From positions 1 through 27,402 of the forward strand of contig JBAYUX010000011.1 in assembly GCA_041674865.1 (NCBI GenBank): a stretch of 27,402 bases of DNA, given 5' to 3'. Position 1 is the stretch's first letter, and each line of letters starts with the position of its first letter. Below are positions 17,200 to 24,680 of the stretch, piece by piece. The position numbers and the translations under genes were made by a program. Origin of the DNA: CALREA01 sp041674865 (lineage in GTDB: Bacteria > Patescibacteriota > Gracilibacteria > UBA1369 > UBA12463). The notes below the pieces were generated by a model. That model saw only the letters and a list, made by a program, of their open reading frames with translations. It had not been told where the DNA came from and did not search any database.

Positions 17200-17362
17200 G
17201 AGGGGAGGGAGATAAGGGGGAAATAATAATAATGGATGAAACCGAATCTCTGTTCGAGATTCAGTACAAACGGATGAAGAAGTTCGTGCCTTCTTGTAGT
17301 TTTTATCTTAGGAGTGGGGCCGTTTCTTATCAATGGAATGTATCACATTGTTCTTGCTCCTC

Positions 17363-17410
17363 TTAGAATATGTAGTGCTATTCGAAATTTCAGCATACTA
17401 CCGGTAGTAT
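17363..17410 (-). promoter_or_regulatory. Reductase-operon promoter with NrdR-box-like operators
   Basis: Minus-strand promoter CTGAAA (17388-17393), 17 nt, TATTCT (17365-17370), start near 17358. Just upstream of the -35 lies a perfect 16-bp palindrome, ATACTA-CCGG-TAGTAT (17395-17410), which fits the NrdR box pattern ACACTA-N4-TAGTGT with one symmetrical change per arm. Exactly 32 bp away, over the -10, a weaker half-match TAGTGC (within 17363-17378) fits the usual three-turn spacing of paired NrdR boxes. NrdR represses ribonucleotide reductase genes. The remaining leader (17200-17358) has only small hairpins (17244-17262 and 17277-17295) and no recognisable riboswitch. 17411-17574 shows nothing further. 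Confidence 0.6.
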
Positions 17411-17574
17411 ATGCACATCAAAGAAGCATACACTACTGGAGTTAAATGTGAAGACGGAGTTGCGACTATGAATTGACTTTGCCTATATGTATTTTCGTGT
17501 AATTTTTTCGTCGTGAAAACATGGGATTCAGAGCCAAGGAACTCATCTGAATCTTACTGTCAAATATATCGCAC

Positions 17575-17853
17575 TTATTGTTGCGGATAGACCTGCTTTC
17601 CCTCTTTGTAAAGTTTGATGGCGAGAACCGGGCAGGCCTCGGCTGCCATCTTGATAGTCTCTTCGTCTGTTGAGTCTGGATCGACGAGGTAAGCCTTTCC
17701 CTGTTCTTCGTCGAGTTGGAATACGCCTGGTGCGACTGCGACGCATGGTGCTGCGCCAATACAGAGCTTACGGTCAACGACAATCTTCATTGCTGGTTTC
17801 TGTGTTGTCTCGCCTTCTGAGATGTCTCCGAGCTGTACTGGTACTTCTGCCAT
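17575..17853 (-). CDS. Single-cluster ferredoxin, probably [3Fe-4S]
   Basis: 92 residues. A small acidic electron carrier: KIVVDRKLCIGAAPCVAVAP, PGVFQLDEE, and AEACPVLAI. Cluster ligands would be C31, C37 and C74 (followed by Pro). The position that usually holds the second cysteine of CxxCxxC is Ala34, as in the [3Fe-4S] ferredoxins of actinobacteria, so a three-iron cluster is likely (inference). An internal ATG at Met22 directly before the conserved domain is an alternative start. A TATAAT box (17865-17870) ends 11 bases before the ATG, giving an almost leaderless message. It lies 375 nt upstream of the reductase operon on the same strand; an electron-supply link is possible but unproven. 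Confidence 0.85.
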   Translation of the reverse strand: MAEVPVQLGDISEGETTQKPAMKIVVDRKLCIGAAPCVAVAPGVFQLDEEQGKAYLVDPDSTDEETIKMAAEACPVLAIKLYKEGKQVYPQQ

Positions 17854-17975
17854 GGTAATGGGGGATTATAGTATGGGTCGTTTTGGTGCGACGGTTTGCC
17901 CCGAAATACTAGCGCGAGTTAGGCGTGGAGTCTAGGGGTAGTGGGTAATAGTAGCGACGAGTCCTCGCAGACCTT

Positions 17976-18821
17976 TTACCTGTTTCTCCTTATTTTTCTT
18001 GCATATACCTGATCTGCTAGGTGTGCCAACACATGATGTCCTTTGCAAAGTGGTGCGAGATAGTGAGGATCGTGAGTTTTGGAGATAGAGAAGCGTTGGG
18101 TGTGGTGGATGTTTTGCGATGGGTTGCTGCAGGTTGTGATGGAGCATTTGGTGCCGTGTTCTTGGGTGATGATTTTTCTCGTGCGTGCGGGGATGTAGCG
18201 CGAACTCGTTTTTTCGCATTCCTCTGCAATATTCTCCTTTTCCTGCGCAATCCTTTCTTCACGTTCTTGGATTGCACGGAGGATAATTTCATTGATGTCG
18301 ATGCCCTTGAGATGAAGTTCTTCGAGTTTTTCTTGGACTTCCGGAGCGAGCTGAAAAGTCTGCGCACGCAGACTTTGAGAAAATATTTCTGTATTCTGGC
18401 AATCGCCTGATTGTGCTATTTTTACATCTCGCACGTACGTTTCCAGTGCATTTTGCGGCAATACCTTTGCGCGATTAGTAAGTTCTTCTGCATTTTCTAT
18501 GGTTGCAATTGAAGCTACTCGCGCGAGTTTGTTTGCGCTTACTTCACCACTAATGAGCGCTTTATGCAGCGCCGGCTTGTCTTCAAAGCGCCGTTCGAGG
18601 TTGAGAACTGTTCTAACTTGCTCCTCACTCACACCGCCTATCTTAAATGCAAAGACAAAGATCGATGGACAGCCCTGTTTCTCATACAACTTTCGTCGCT
18701 GAATTTCCGGTAATAGTCCTAAGAATTTATTTCTCCAGTTGCGCGCCTCTTCGCCATATCTCACAGCGGTAGACAAGAGTTGTGCGTCGGACCAATCACT
18801 CGTATCGAGCAAATTTTCCAT
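17976..18821 (-). CDS. HNH endonuclease domain protein
   Basis: 281 residues. The first about 200 residues are helical and charged, of the type preceding HNH domains in DUF222-like proteins. The C-terminal 75 residues form the nuclease: RYIPARTRK, paired metal-binding cysteines C226 and C231, the HH dyad at 239-240, the HDP at 250-252, and LCKGHH with C259 and H262-H263. All expected HNH/zinc positions are present, so it is probably active on DNA. The target is unknown; such genes occur in mobile elements and as stand-alone genes in CPR genomes. It begins the accessory region. The 208 nt between it and the carbonic anhydrase gene contain a possible TATAAT (18935 area, minus strand) but no other clear signal. 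Confidence 0.8.
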   Translation of the reverse strand: MENLLDTSDWSDAQLLSTAVRYGEEARNWRNKFLGLLPEIQRRKLYEKQGCPSIFVFAFKIGGVSEEQVRTVLNLERRFEDKPALHKALISGEVSANKLARVASIATIENAEELTNRAKVLPQNALETYVRDVKIAQSGDCQNTEIFSQSLRAQTFQLAPEVQEKLEELHLKGIDINEIILRAIQEREERIAQEKENIAEECEKTSSRYIPARTRKIITQEHGTKCSITTCSNPSQNIHHTQRFSISKTHDPHYLAPLCKGHHVLAHLADQVYARKIRRNR

Positions 18822-19029
18822 AAAAATAAAAAGGTTACAAAAATAGGCGGGTATTTTTGCGGGCCTTTTGTCGATACTGAAACTGCGTGCCGCTACGTGA
18901 AAATATGTACGAAATCTATGGCTAGATTATACCTTGAATAAGCCGTAAATTACAGATTTCTCTGTTGCAGATTTTGATGAATTGTGGCGAAGATAATTGC
19001 GAACTGTTGCTGAATTTCCAAATCTATTT

Positions 19030-19575
19030 TTAACCCTTTTCATCAATAAGATACAGTCGATTGTCTTCGACCTTGTATAAAAGGGGAGCGACGAGAATTT
19101 TTGGATAGCGAAGGCGAAGGCGTTTCACCTCGCTGAGAATGAAATCAACCTCGCTTCCAATTTCAAACATTGGTGCGAAGTGATCGAAATGTTCCTCTGC
19201 TGCGGTTTTTTCCCATCCAGCATTTTCTGCAAGACCGGTGATGAATTGCTCTTTGCGACTAATAAGATTTACCATCGCGCATTTGGTGTGACCCATAAGT
19301 GCGATTGTGTGAATATTCCCCACGGCAATCGCGTACGAAACTTTGAACTCACTGTAGCGAAGATTCGCTCCACCCGCCCTCAAAATAAACGCAAAATTAT
19401 CTGGAATATGCAGGTGCTTCCGATTGTCCATACACATGCCGATCAAGAGTTGCGCATTCGAGTACGTCTCGTGTTTCTTGTCGAGATTGTGATATTCGAA
19501 AAGAAGCTCGATCGACGTTCCTCGATATTTCTCGGGAATGTCCGCGGTCGAGTTGATGGGGATTAATCTGTGCAT
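19030..19575 (-). CDS. Beta-class carbonic anhydrase-like protein
   Basis: 181 residues. Interconverts CO2 and bicarbonate if active. The beta-class zinc site is visible: C48-M-D50-N-R52 (the Cys-x-Asp-x-Arg motif) and H96-T-K-C99 (His-x-x-Cys), with RAGGAN between them. It is slightly shorter than typical members (about 200 residues). The gene begins inside the end of the DUF4440 gene: its ATG (19573-19575) precedes the other stop codon (19563-19565), a 13-nt overlap suggesting coupled translation. Third gene of a tight minus-strand operon. Some small beta-class relatives act on carbon disulfide or COS, so the substrate is not certain. Confidence 0.88.
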   Translation of the reverse strand: MHRLIPINSTADIPEKYRGTSIELLFEYHNLDKKHETYSNAQLLIGMCMDNRKHLHIPDNFAFILRAGGANLRYSEFKVSYAIAVGNIHTIALMGHTKCAMVNLISRKEQFITGLAENAGWEKTAAEEHFDHFAPMFEIGSEVDFILSEVKRLRLRYPKILVAPLLYKVEDNRLYLIDEKG

Positions 19576-19940
19576 GGTGTTCCTTGGTGAAAAATCATCT
19601 GCCAGTTATCGCCACGTTTTTGCCAAATAGAGCTGCGTAGAGTGAGAATCTTTTTATTTGTTTTCAGGAATTCTATGGATGCCTTGTATGTCAGTAGCAC
19701 TGTATCTGCTGCGATTTCTTTGGCCTCGAAATCTGAAGCCATATACTTTTCAAATTTTTCCTCTTCCGAATTTGGCAAAGTCTCTATGAAATCCTGTTTT
19801 GCATATCTCTTGCCGAACATCCCAAATTCTACAAAATCATCAGCCAATAGTTCGTTTATTTTCTCTGCTGATCTACGCACTTCAGGTTGTAACAATGAGA
19901 CTTCTAGATCTTCTATGAGTTTTGCGAGGCTGTGATTCAT
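19563..19940 (-). CDS. DUF4440 (NTF2/SnoaL-like fold) protein
   Basis: 125 residues. The pattern LLADDFVEFGMFGKRYAKQD followed by WQKRGDNWQMIFHQGTP is typical of DUF4440 proteins, which adopt the NTF2-like cone-shaped fold. Their functions range from small-molecule enzymes to binding proteins, and nothing here narrows it. It lies 2 nt after the membrane PH-like gene and overlaps the carbonic anhydrase gene by 13 nt, so the three are very likely co-transcribed. The leader is AT-rich with no Shine-Dalgarno sequence. Confidence 0.83.
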   Translation of the reverse strand: MNHSLAKLIEDLEVSLLQPEVRRSAEKINELLADDFVEFGMFGKRYAKQDFIETLPNSEEEKFEKYMASDFEAKEIAADTVLLTYKASIEFLKTNKKILTLRSSIWQKRGDNWQMIFHQGTPCTD

Positions 19941-19942
19941 AA

Positions 19943-20404
19943 TTATTTAATTGAATGTAGAATTGCCTGTTCTAATTTTTTTGGTTCATCCGTACCTATT
20001 CTATATGTTTTGCCGTTTTTCAGTTTTATTTCAACCGCATCGAAACCGGAAACGTTGTAAATGCACATCTTTGGCCACAACCATCCTCGTATTCCCCATC
20101 CATAATACCAGTGATTTTTTACCGTTTTAGCGGACGTTATATCATCAAGCAAAAACTTTTTCCGATAAATTCCATAGCCGAATTTGATTTGTAGATATTT
20201 TTCATTAACGGCTACTTGAAGCGATGCAAAAGACGCAAGAATAAACACAATGAACGCCATTGTGGCAGTAACAAGAAGATTTGTTCCGGAGTCGACCGAG
20301 GGTGGCTCAGCGGCGGCTTGTATGTGAATCCATGCGAAAAGCACCGCCACGGCCAGCGTAATAGTCAGCATGAGGTAACCGATTTGAGTGTGCTTGTAGT
20401 TCAT
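19943..20404 (-). CDS. Small membrane protein with a PH-like C-terminal domain
   Basis: 153 residues from ATG 20404. Two membrane helices (about 9-27 and 45-65) are followed by a cytoplasmic domain: EKYLQIKFGYGIYRKKFLLDDITSAK, GWGIRGWLWPKMCIYNV, AVEIKLKNGKTYRIGTDEP. This alternation of strands and GW motifs is typical of bacterial PH-like domains. An in-frame upstream extension to 20608 exists but would translate straight through the folded element at 20438-20556 and gives a non-conserved Cys/His-rich sequence, so it is rejected. First gene of the operon with the DUF4440 and carbonic anhydrase genes. Function unknown. Confidence 0.72.
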   Translation of the reverse strand: MNYKHTQIGYLMLTITLAVAVLFAWIHIQAAAEPPSVDSGTNLLVTATMAFIVFILASFASLQVAVNEKYLQIKFGYGIYRKKFLLDDITSAKTVKNHWYYGWGIRGWLWPKMCIYNVSGFDAVEIKLKNGKTYRIGTDEPKKLEQAILHSIK

Positions 20405-20437
20405 AAGGTTGTGTTTAAATGTGAAATTCTGAATTTC

Positions 20438-20556
20438 AACTAACGTTTCGGCATATACGATGTTGCACGGGTGTATAATAGCCGACGGGCTACACCCGTG
20501 CAACATGGGCGAAACGACGAGGAACGAGGAGTGTAGCCGCTTATGCCGTGTTAGCT
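20438..20556 (+). repeat. attC-like folded element 1
   Basis: 119 nt bounded by AACTAAC (20438-20444) and GTTAGCT (20550-20556). Inside are the outer stem CGGCATA/TATGCCG (20449-20455 with 20542-20548), a 4-nt spacer on the left and 1 nt on the right, then a perfect 16-bp stem (20460-20475 with 20491-20506) whose loop starts TAATAGCC and carries a mini-stem. On the right a purine-rich single-stranded segment holds ACGACGAGGAACGAGGAG. The architecture is the same as element 2 (24674-24790) although the stem sequences differ. Integron attC sites have this pattern: terminal R boxes, inner L boxes and a variable terminal stem. The R-box matches are imperfect, so attC identity is a hypothesis. Confidence 0.6.
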
Positions 20557-20619
20557 GATGTATTCCTTTTCTTTTCCGACGATAGTCGGTTGTTTTAAAA
20601 ATTTTCAAATTTCTTTTTC
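20550..20619 (-). repeat. Left inverted repeat flanking the restriction-modification gene
   Basis: About 70 bp. On the minus strand it reads GAAAAAGAAATTTGAAAA, an A/T stretch, a hairpin CCGAC-TATC-GTCGG, then AAAAGAAAAGGAAT and CAGCTAAC. The right copy at 24609-24680 is nearly identical except at the hairpin, whose arms are changed on both sides so that pairing is kept. The outer end coincides with the terminal box of attC-like element 1. Confidence 0.8.
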
Positions 20620-20620
20620 C

Positions 20621-20671
20621 GTTTTTGATTTTGGGCAGAGGGGTTAGGGGTGAATGCCCAAAATCAAAAAC
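20621..20671. repeat. Long hairpin A downstream of the restriction-modification gene
   Basis: A perfect 17-bp stem (20621-20637 with 20655-20671; the left arm begins GTTTTTGATTTTGGGC). The 17-nt loop is GAGGGG-TTA-GGGGTGAA. The loop matches that of hairpin B, 47 nt away, at both ends, while the stems are unrelated. Confidence 0.85.
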
Positions 20672-20682
20672 TCCTTATTCTG

Positions 20683-20735
20683 TTTGAGGGAGGGGCAAGA
20701 GGGGAACAAAAGGGGTGAATTGCCCCTCCCTCAAA
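20683..20735. repeat. Long hairpin B at the 3' end of the restriction-modification gene
   Basis: A perfect 16-bp stem (20683-20698 with 20720-20735; the left arm is TTTGAGGGAGGGGCAA). The 21-nt loop is GAGGGG-AACAAAA-GGGGTGAA. It ends 9 nt from the stop of the minus-strand gene, so in RNA it could act as a terminator-like or 3'-protecting structure. The plus strand has four G runs (GGG, GGGG, GGGG, GGGG) within about 28 nt and could form a G-quadruplex instead. Confidence 0.85.
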
Positions 20736-20744
20736 TATCTTGTT

Positions 20745-23700
20745 CTACAGATATTTATTGAGGATTTCTTCTTTTTGCTTGGAAATTTTTGAGAGGTTAC
20801 TCTCAATCTTCACAATTTCAGTTTCTAGTTTTTCTATTTCAGAAATGGCTTTTTGTTGTTCCATAATTGGTGGTGCTTGTATTTTAATTCCCTGGATTCT
20901 ATCAATTGAGGCACGTTTGGTTCTTGAGAATTTTAAGTCTTCACCTTCCTTCTGCAATATATAAGCCAAATATTTTGCATTTACTTTGGTATCATCTTTT
21001 ACTCTCAGCACGCCACAATGATCTGTAGGGTAAAATGAGGTACCTTTGGGTATAAAATTAACCATCCAATCTCCGTCTATGCCCCATAAAACTGACGGGC
21101 TAGTAAAGTCTTGAATGAGTAATTTATCCACATATCCAAAGGGTGTGAAAACATTTGCACTATAAACAGGTATTTTACCCTGCGGCGATAATTCATTATT
21201 TAAAACCCTTTTTCCTATTGAAATATCAAAAATACTACTATCACTTAGTCTGTAGGTGGAATTAGCTCTTGAAAGAATGTTTTTAAATATATCTTCGACT
21301 TCATCTTTCAGCTTTTGTACGTTTTCCCTTCCAAAGCTTTCCTCTCTTTCAAAAATTTCAATTTCTTGAAGGATATTTTTTTGAATATTGAGTGGCGGAA
21401 GTGGGATTTTTATTTCCTTTAAGTTACCTTGATTTAACTTAGGAACATTTAAGCCAGTTATGTAGTTAGACAGATCAGATATATTTAGTAATTCTATCAA
21501 ATATTTATCAATAATCTTTTTTCTATTTGGCCTTAAAACATGTGCGTGATTATTTACCCAATATTTGCCTTCAGCAATAAAGGCAGAATTTTCATTTGCG
21601 CCCCATTTTGCACCATCTTCGCCTATTAAAACTAATTGTTCATCAAAGATATATTTATCAATATAATCAATAATACCTGTTGCTCCGTAATAAGGATATT
21701 TCCCACTTCCTCTTTCGTTTGCGCTAACCGGGACTCTTTGAGAGTCTAATATTTCAACTAAATTGCCAACTTTAACTATCTCCCATTTACTTTCAATTTT
21801 AACCTTTTTTTTTACAGTTAGAGAAATTGCTTTATCAAAATCTGAACGATCAAAAGTAAGAGTATTTAATAGATCAATCTTGAAAACATGATTTTTTAGT
21901 GATTCATCAATTTCTAAGTCAAATTTGCCATTAAAAGCTTGAAAGATGTAAGTGCTTGCTTTTTTTGGGTTTTCTTGTGTCTTTGGGTCAAAAAGCTTGG
22001 TGCATTCATCAATACTTTGTCCTTTCCGTATTGGATGAATCCCTTCGCTTCCACGCCGATTACTGAATTCATAACCTAAAAATGTTTTTTCCGTCTTTTT
22101 TTCACCGGATTTTACTAAAATTATTTGCTGTGGATATACTAAAATGAAATACAGAAGTTTATCTTTCTCTGTTTTGAGGATTTGATCAAAAAAATCATTG
22201 TTGTCTTTGAATTTTACTTTTTTGGAGTACTCCATGAATATCTCATGATTTTGAATGGCTTCGTTTGGCTTTTTTTCACACAAGGTCTTATAGTCTTCAA
22301 AATTTATACCTTCCCAGACATGGGTAACGTATTTTGAGAAAATATTTTCGATTCCGTTTACAGTTACATCTTTTAGGTTTGAAAAAAACCTTTCTATAGA
22401 AGTGTTGATATTTTGCCAATCATAATTGTTTCTTCTTTTTAGAAAGAGGGTAACAGTATTTGTTCCCGTTGCCATAAAAGTATTAGAACCAAGTTCAGTG
22501 ATTGCTATTATTTCAAAAAATTTGAGAATGATTTCTCTTGTTTGCATGTAAATTCCTCCGTTTGTCAAAATACTGGAGGGCAGGATAATTGCTGCAATTC
22601 CACCATCTTTAAGTAGTTGTTTTGTGCGCTCAATGAATAGGGATTCTATTTCAGAGCTCTGATCCGTAAGTCGCTTGTAAAGTTCAAAATCCTTTTCAGC
22701 ATGCTCTTTTTTGAGATTTGCCTTAAAAGCAGAGACGGAGTAGGGCGGATTTGAAATCACTAAATCAAATTGTTTGTTATCTTGAGGAAAATCTTTGTCA
22801 AAAATCTTTAGTTTCTCTTTATACTCTTTTGAATGTTCAAAATTATCCAGGCCATCACCGTGAATTACTTTTGCTAGACCGTCACCATGAAGATAGCAAC
22901 CAACCTTCGCCGTTTTTACTAAGCGATAATCTTTTTCAATTCCATAAACATAATCATAAGCCCAGTCGAATTGATCTTCTTTCCATCCTTTAATCTTTCT
23001 TTTCACTTGTGGTAATAATTTTTCCTCATCTATTTGGTCGATGATTTTTTGTACTTCATCCATTGATTCAGTCAGAAAATGCCCACTTCCTGCTGCGTAA
23101 TCGATTATTGTTGGTACTAGATCGCTTGTATTGCCAATCTTCAACTTGTTTTTTACTATCTTGCTAAGTGGAATACTGCGACAAATAAATCTAGCTATCG
23201 GGACTGGGGTGAAGAATTGCCCCGATTCCTGCTTTAATCCAGTGGTTAAAAGTAATTCAAAAAAATCACTCAGATATTGTTGTTTTTCTGTATAACGAAT
23301 TTTAAACTCTTGTAAAAGCTCAACAACCTCTTTGAGAACTTTTGCATTTTCAGTAAAGGTTTCTTTGTCAAAAACTTCCTTGATAGCAAATTCGTTGTTC
23401 TTTTGTAAACGAATAGCTGTAAATTCTTTCAAAATTTCATTTCTTACAGTTTCATCTATTCCTCCAAATTTGCGATTAAATTCATCATCACTCAAATCAG
23501 TAACCTCTTTTGAGAGGAGTTCCAACATGCCTCTTTTGTAAAGATCAGTAAGTCTTTTTTGAAAAGTGATATCGTCGTCTACTCCTTCAATCCATTGAAA
23601 ATCAAGTTCATCTTCGGGTTTTCTATTTTCATCAATAATCTTACAAAGGAATAGTGTAAAAATTTTATTGAATGCATTTGGTTTGTCCGAAACTACATTG

Positions 23701-24407
23701 TGCCTCAAAATTTCCAAGAATCTGTTAAAAATAAAGCTACTGTCCTTTTGTGTAATTGGCTTGAGTTGTGAAAGAGTCAACGCCTTACTTTTAAATTCAT
23801 AAGGATTAACCCAATCATCAAAAATACCGTTTTGCTTTGTGAATTTACTCCACCTCTCAAAAAGATCCTTAACATTACTTGTTTCACGATACGATTCTTC
23901 AATTTTTACGATTTCGTTTTTGTATTTTATGTCGCTTTCAAGTTCAGAGGTATAAAGGACTAAGTACTCAGCATCTCGATCTTGTTGAAAGTATGTAAAT
24001 AATTGACCCCCATCTTTCTGGATTTTCTGGAATTCTTTATCAAATTCTTTGCCCCATGTTTTACATTCGATCATTAAAAATGCTTTGCCGCCTTTTTTTA
24101 CCAAAATATCTAACCTTCCACTTGTTCCGTGTCCTGTAGGGTATATTTTTTCCAAAATTATATCTTTTGCTCTGTAGCCTTTAATTAACAATCTATCTAT
24201 ACATTCCAGCACCACCCAATCTTCAGCTTTTGTGATATTTTGGATCGTATTTTTGGTATTATTAAATACAATCTCACCACCATAGTTTATGGTGTTATTT
24301 TCAAGGTTGATTTGAATGAAATATGATGAGTAATGTTTTTGAAAAACACCTATTTCACCTTCCTTTGGAAGAAAGCCTATTTTTTGTAATAATTGTTTAT
24401 TAGGCAT
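20745..24407 (-). CDS. Single-chain restriction-modification enzyme (Type IIG / Type I-like R-M-S fusion)
   Basis: 1220 residues combining cleavage, methylation and DNA recognition. N-terminal PD-(D/E)xK nuclease: GRLD100 and the E114-C-K116 core in IECKTWGK. A helical linker leads to an N6-adenine methyltransferase: GQFFTP (396-401), SAM-binding motif I IIDYAAGSGHFL (434-445), and catalytic NPPY (553-556). The C-terminal third holds two HsdS-like target-recognition domains, starting near 872 (WEIVKVGNLVEIL) and 1052 (YRLSDSSIFDISIG), each ending in IP/QAPP-type motifs and a coiled coil. All catalytic residues are intact. The gene is far more AT-rich than its neighbours and is bracketed by inverted repeats and attC-like elements, which points to horizontal transfer. 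Two target domains suggest a bipartite recognition site. Confidence 0.92.
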   Translation of the reverse strand: MPNKQLLQKIGFLPKEGEIGVFQKHYSSYFIQINLENNTINYGGEIVFNNTKNTIQNITKAEDWVVLECIDRLLIKGYRAKDIILEKIYPTGHGTSGRLDILVKKGGKAFLMIECKTWGKEFDKEFQKIQKDGGQLFTYFQQDRDAEYLVLYTSELESDIKYKNEIVKIEESYRETSNVKDLFERWSKFTKQNGIFDDWVNPYEFKSKALTLSQLKPITQKDSSFIFNRFLEILRHNVVSDKPNAFNKIFTLFLCKIIDENRKPEDELDFQWIEGVDDDITFQKRLTDLYKRGMLELLSKEVTDLSDDEFNRKFGGIDETVRNEILKEFTAIRLQKNNEFAIKEVFDKETFTENAKVLKEVVELLQEFKIRYTEKQQYLSDFFELLLTTGLKQESGQFFTPVPIARFICRSIPLSKIVKNKLKIGNTSDLVPTIIDYAAGSGHFLTESMDEVQKIIDQIDEEKLLPQVKRKIKGWKEDQFDWAYDYVYGIEKDYRLVKTAKVGCYLHGDGLAKVIHGDGLDNFEHSKEYKEKLKIFDKDFPQDNKQFDLVISNPPYSVSAFKANLKKEHAEKDFELYKRLTDQSSEIESLFIERTKQLLKDGGIAAIILPSSILTNGGIYMQTREIILKFFEIIAITELGSNTFMATGTNTVTLFLKRRNNYDWQNINTSIERFFSNLKDVTVNGIENIFSKYVTHVWEGINFEDYKTLCEKKPNEAIQNHEIFMEYSKKVKFKDNNDFFDQILKTEKDKLLYFILVYPQQIILVKSGEKKTEKTFLGYEFSNRRGSEGIHPIRKGQSIDECTKLFDPKTQENPKKASTYIFQAFNGKFDLEIDESLKNHVFKIDLLNTLTFDRSDFDKAISLTVKKKVKIESKWEIVKVGNLVEILDSQRVPVSANERGSGKYPYYGATGIIDYIDKYIFDEQLVLIGEDGAKWGANENSAFIAEGKYWVNNHAHVLRPNRKKIIDKYLIELLNISDLSNYITGLNVPKLNQGNLKEIKIPLPPLNIQKNILQEIEIFEREESFGRENVQKLKDEVEDIFKNILSRANSTYRLSDSSIFDISIGKRVLNNELSPQGKIPVYSANVFTPFGYVDKLLIQDFTSPSVLWGIDGDWMVNFIPKGTSFYPTDHCGVLRVKDDTKVNAKYLAYILQKEGEDLKFSRTKRASIDRIQGIKIQAPPIMEQQKAISEIEKLETEIVKIESNLSKISKQKEEILNKYL

Positions 24408-24436
24408 AGGTGAGGCGTGAATGCTAGCTTGCGTGG

Positions 24437-24445
24437 ATTATATCA
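24437..24445 (-). promoter_or_regulatory. Extended -10 promoter of the restriction-modification gene
   Basis: Minus-strand TGA-TATAAT: perfect -10 at 24437-24442 with TG immediately upstream. The start is expected near 24430, giving a leader of about 23 nt. No convincing -35. Confidence 0.5.
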
Positions 24446-24482
24446 AAAATACAGCAAATTGAGTAATTATAAAAAGGTTTTT

Positions 24483-24597
24483 GGAGTGACCAGCGGGAGC
24501 GGAGAAAATATCCTTACTGGCTTGGTGATAGCCAGACAGCCCCCCTCATCAAATAAAGCGTTTCCGGAGCATAGCGGAGGAAACACCATATTTCCCC
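24483..24597 (+). repeat. Degenerate third member of the folded-element family
   Basis: Contains GTGACCAGCGGGAGCGGAG (24487-24505), closely matching GCGACCAACGGGAGCGAAA of element 2 (24752-24770). After it come a stem CTGGCT/AGCCAG (24517-24522 with 24530-24535) and a stem GTTTCC/GGAAAC (24560-24565 with 24579-24584) around GGAGCATAGCGG. GGAGAAAATAT near 24501-24511 and ATATTTCCCC near 24588-24597 could form an outer stem. The terminal CTAAC/GTT boxes are missing. Probably a decayed or rearranged copy; it lies upstream of the restriction-modification promoter. Confidence 0.45.
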
Positions 24598-24608
24598 TTA
24601 TAAAAAAG

Positions 24609-24680
24609 AAAAAGAAATTTGAAAATTTTTTAAAACAATTGGGCGATAGCCCAGAAAAGAAAAGGAATATTTCAGCTAAC
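24609..24680 (+). repeat. Right inverted repeat flanking the restriction-modification gene
   Basis: About 72 bp, inverted relative to 20550-20619, reading GAAAAAGAAATTTGAAAA, an A/T stretch, hairpin TGGGC-GATA-GCCCA, AAAAGAAAAGGAAT and CAGCTAAC. Outside the hairpin the copies differ at only a few positions. Its outer end runs into the first box of attC-like element 2. The unit bounded by the two copies is 4.13 kb and contains only the restriction-modification gene plus hairpins. Confidence 0.8.

Noticed and set aside
17200..17358. Cobalamin riboswitch in the leader of the B12-dependent reductases
   Set aside because: No B12-box-like GCCACTG and no suitable long helices; only two small hairpins are seen.
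20405..20608. N-terminal extension of the membrane PH-like protein
   Set aside because: The extension reads through the folded element 20438-20556 and has no membrane or domain features.
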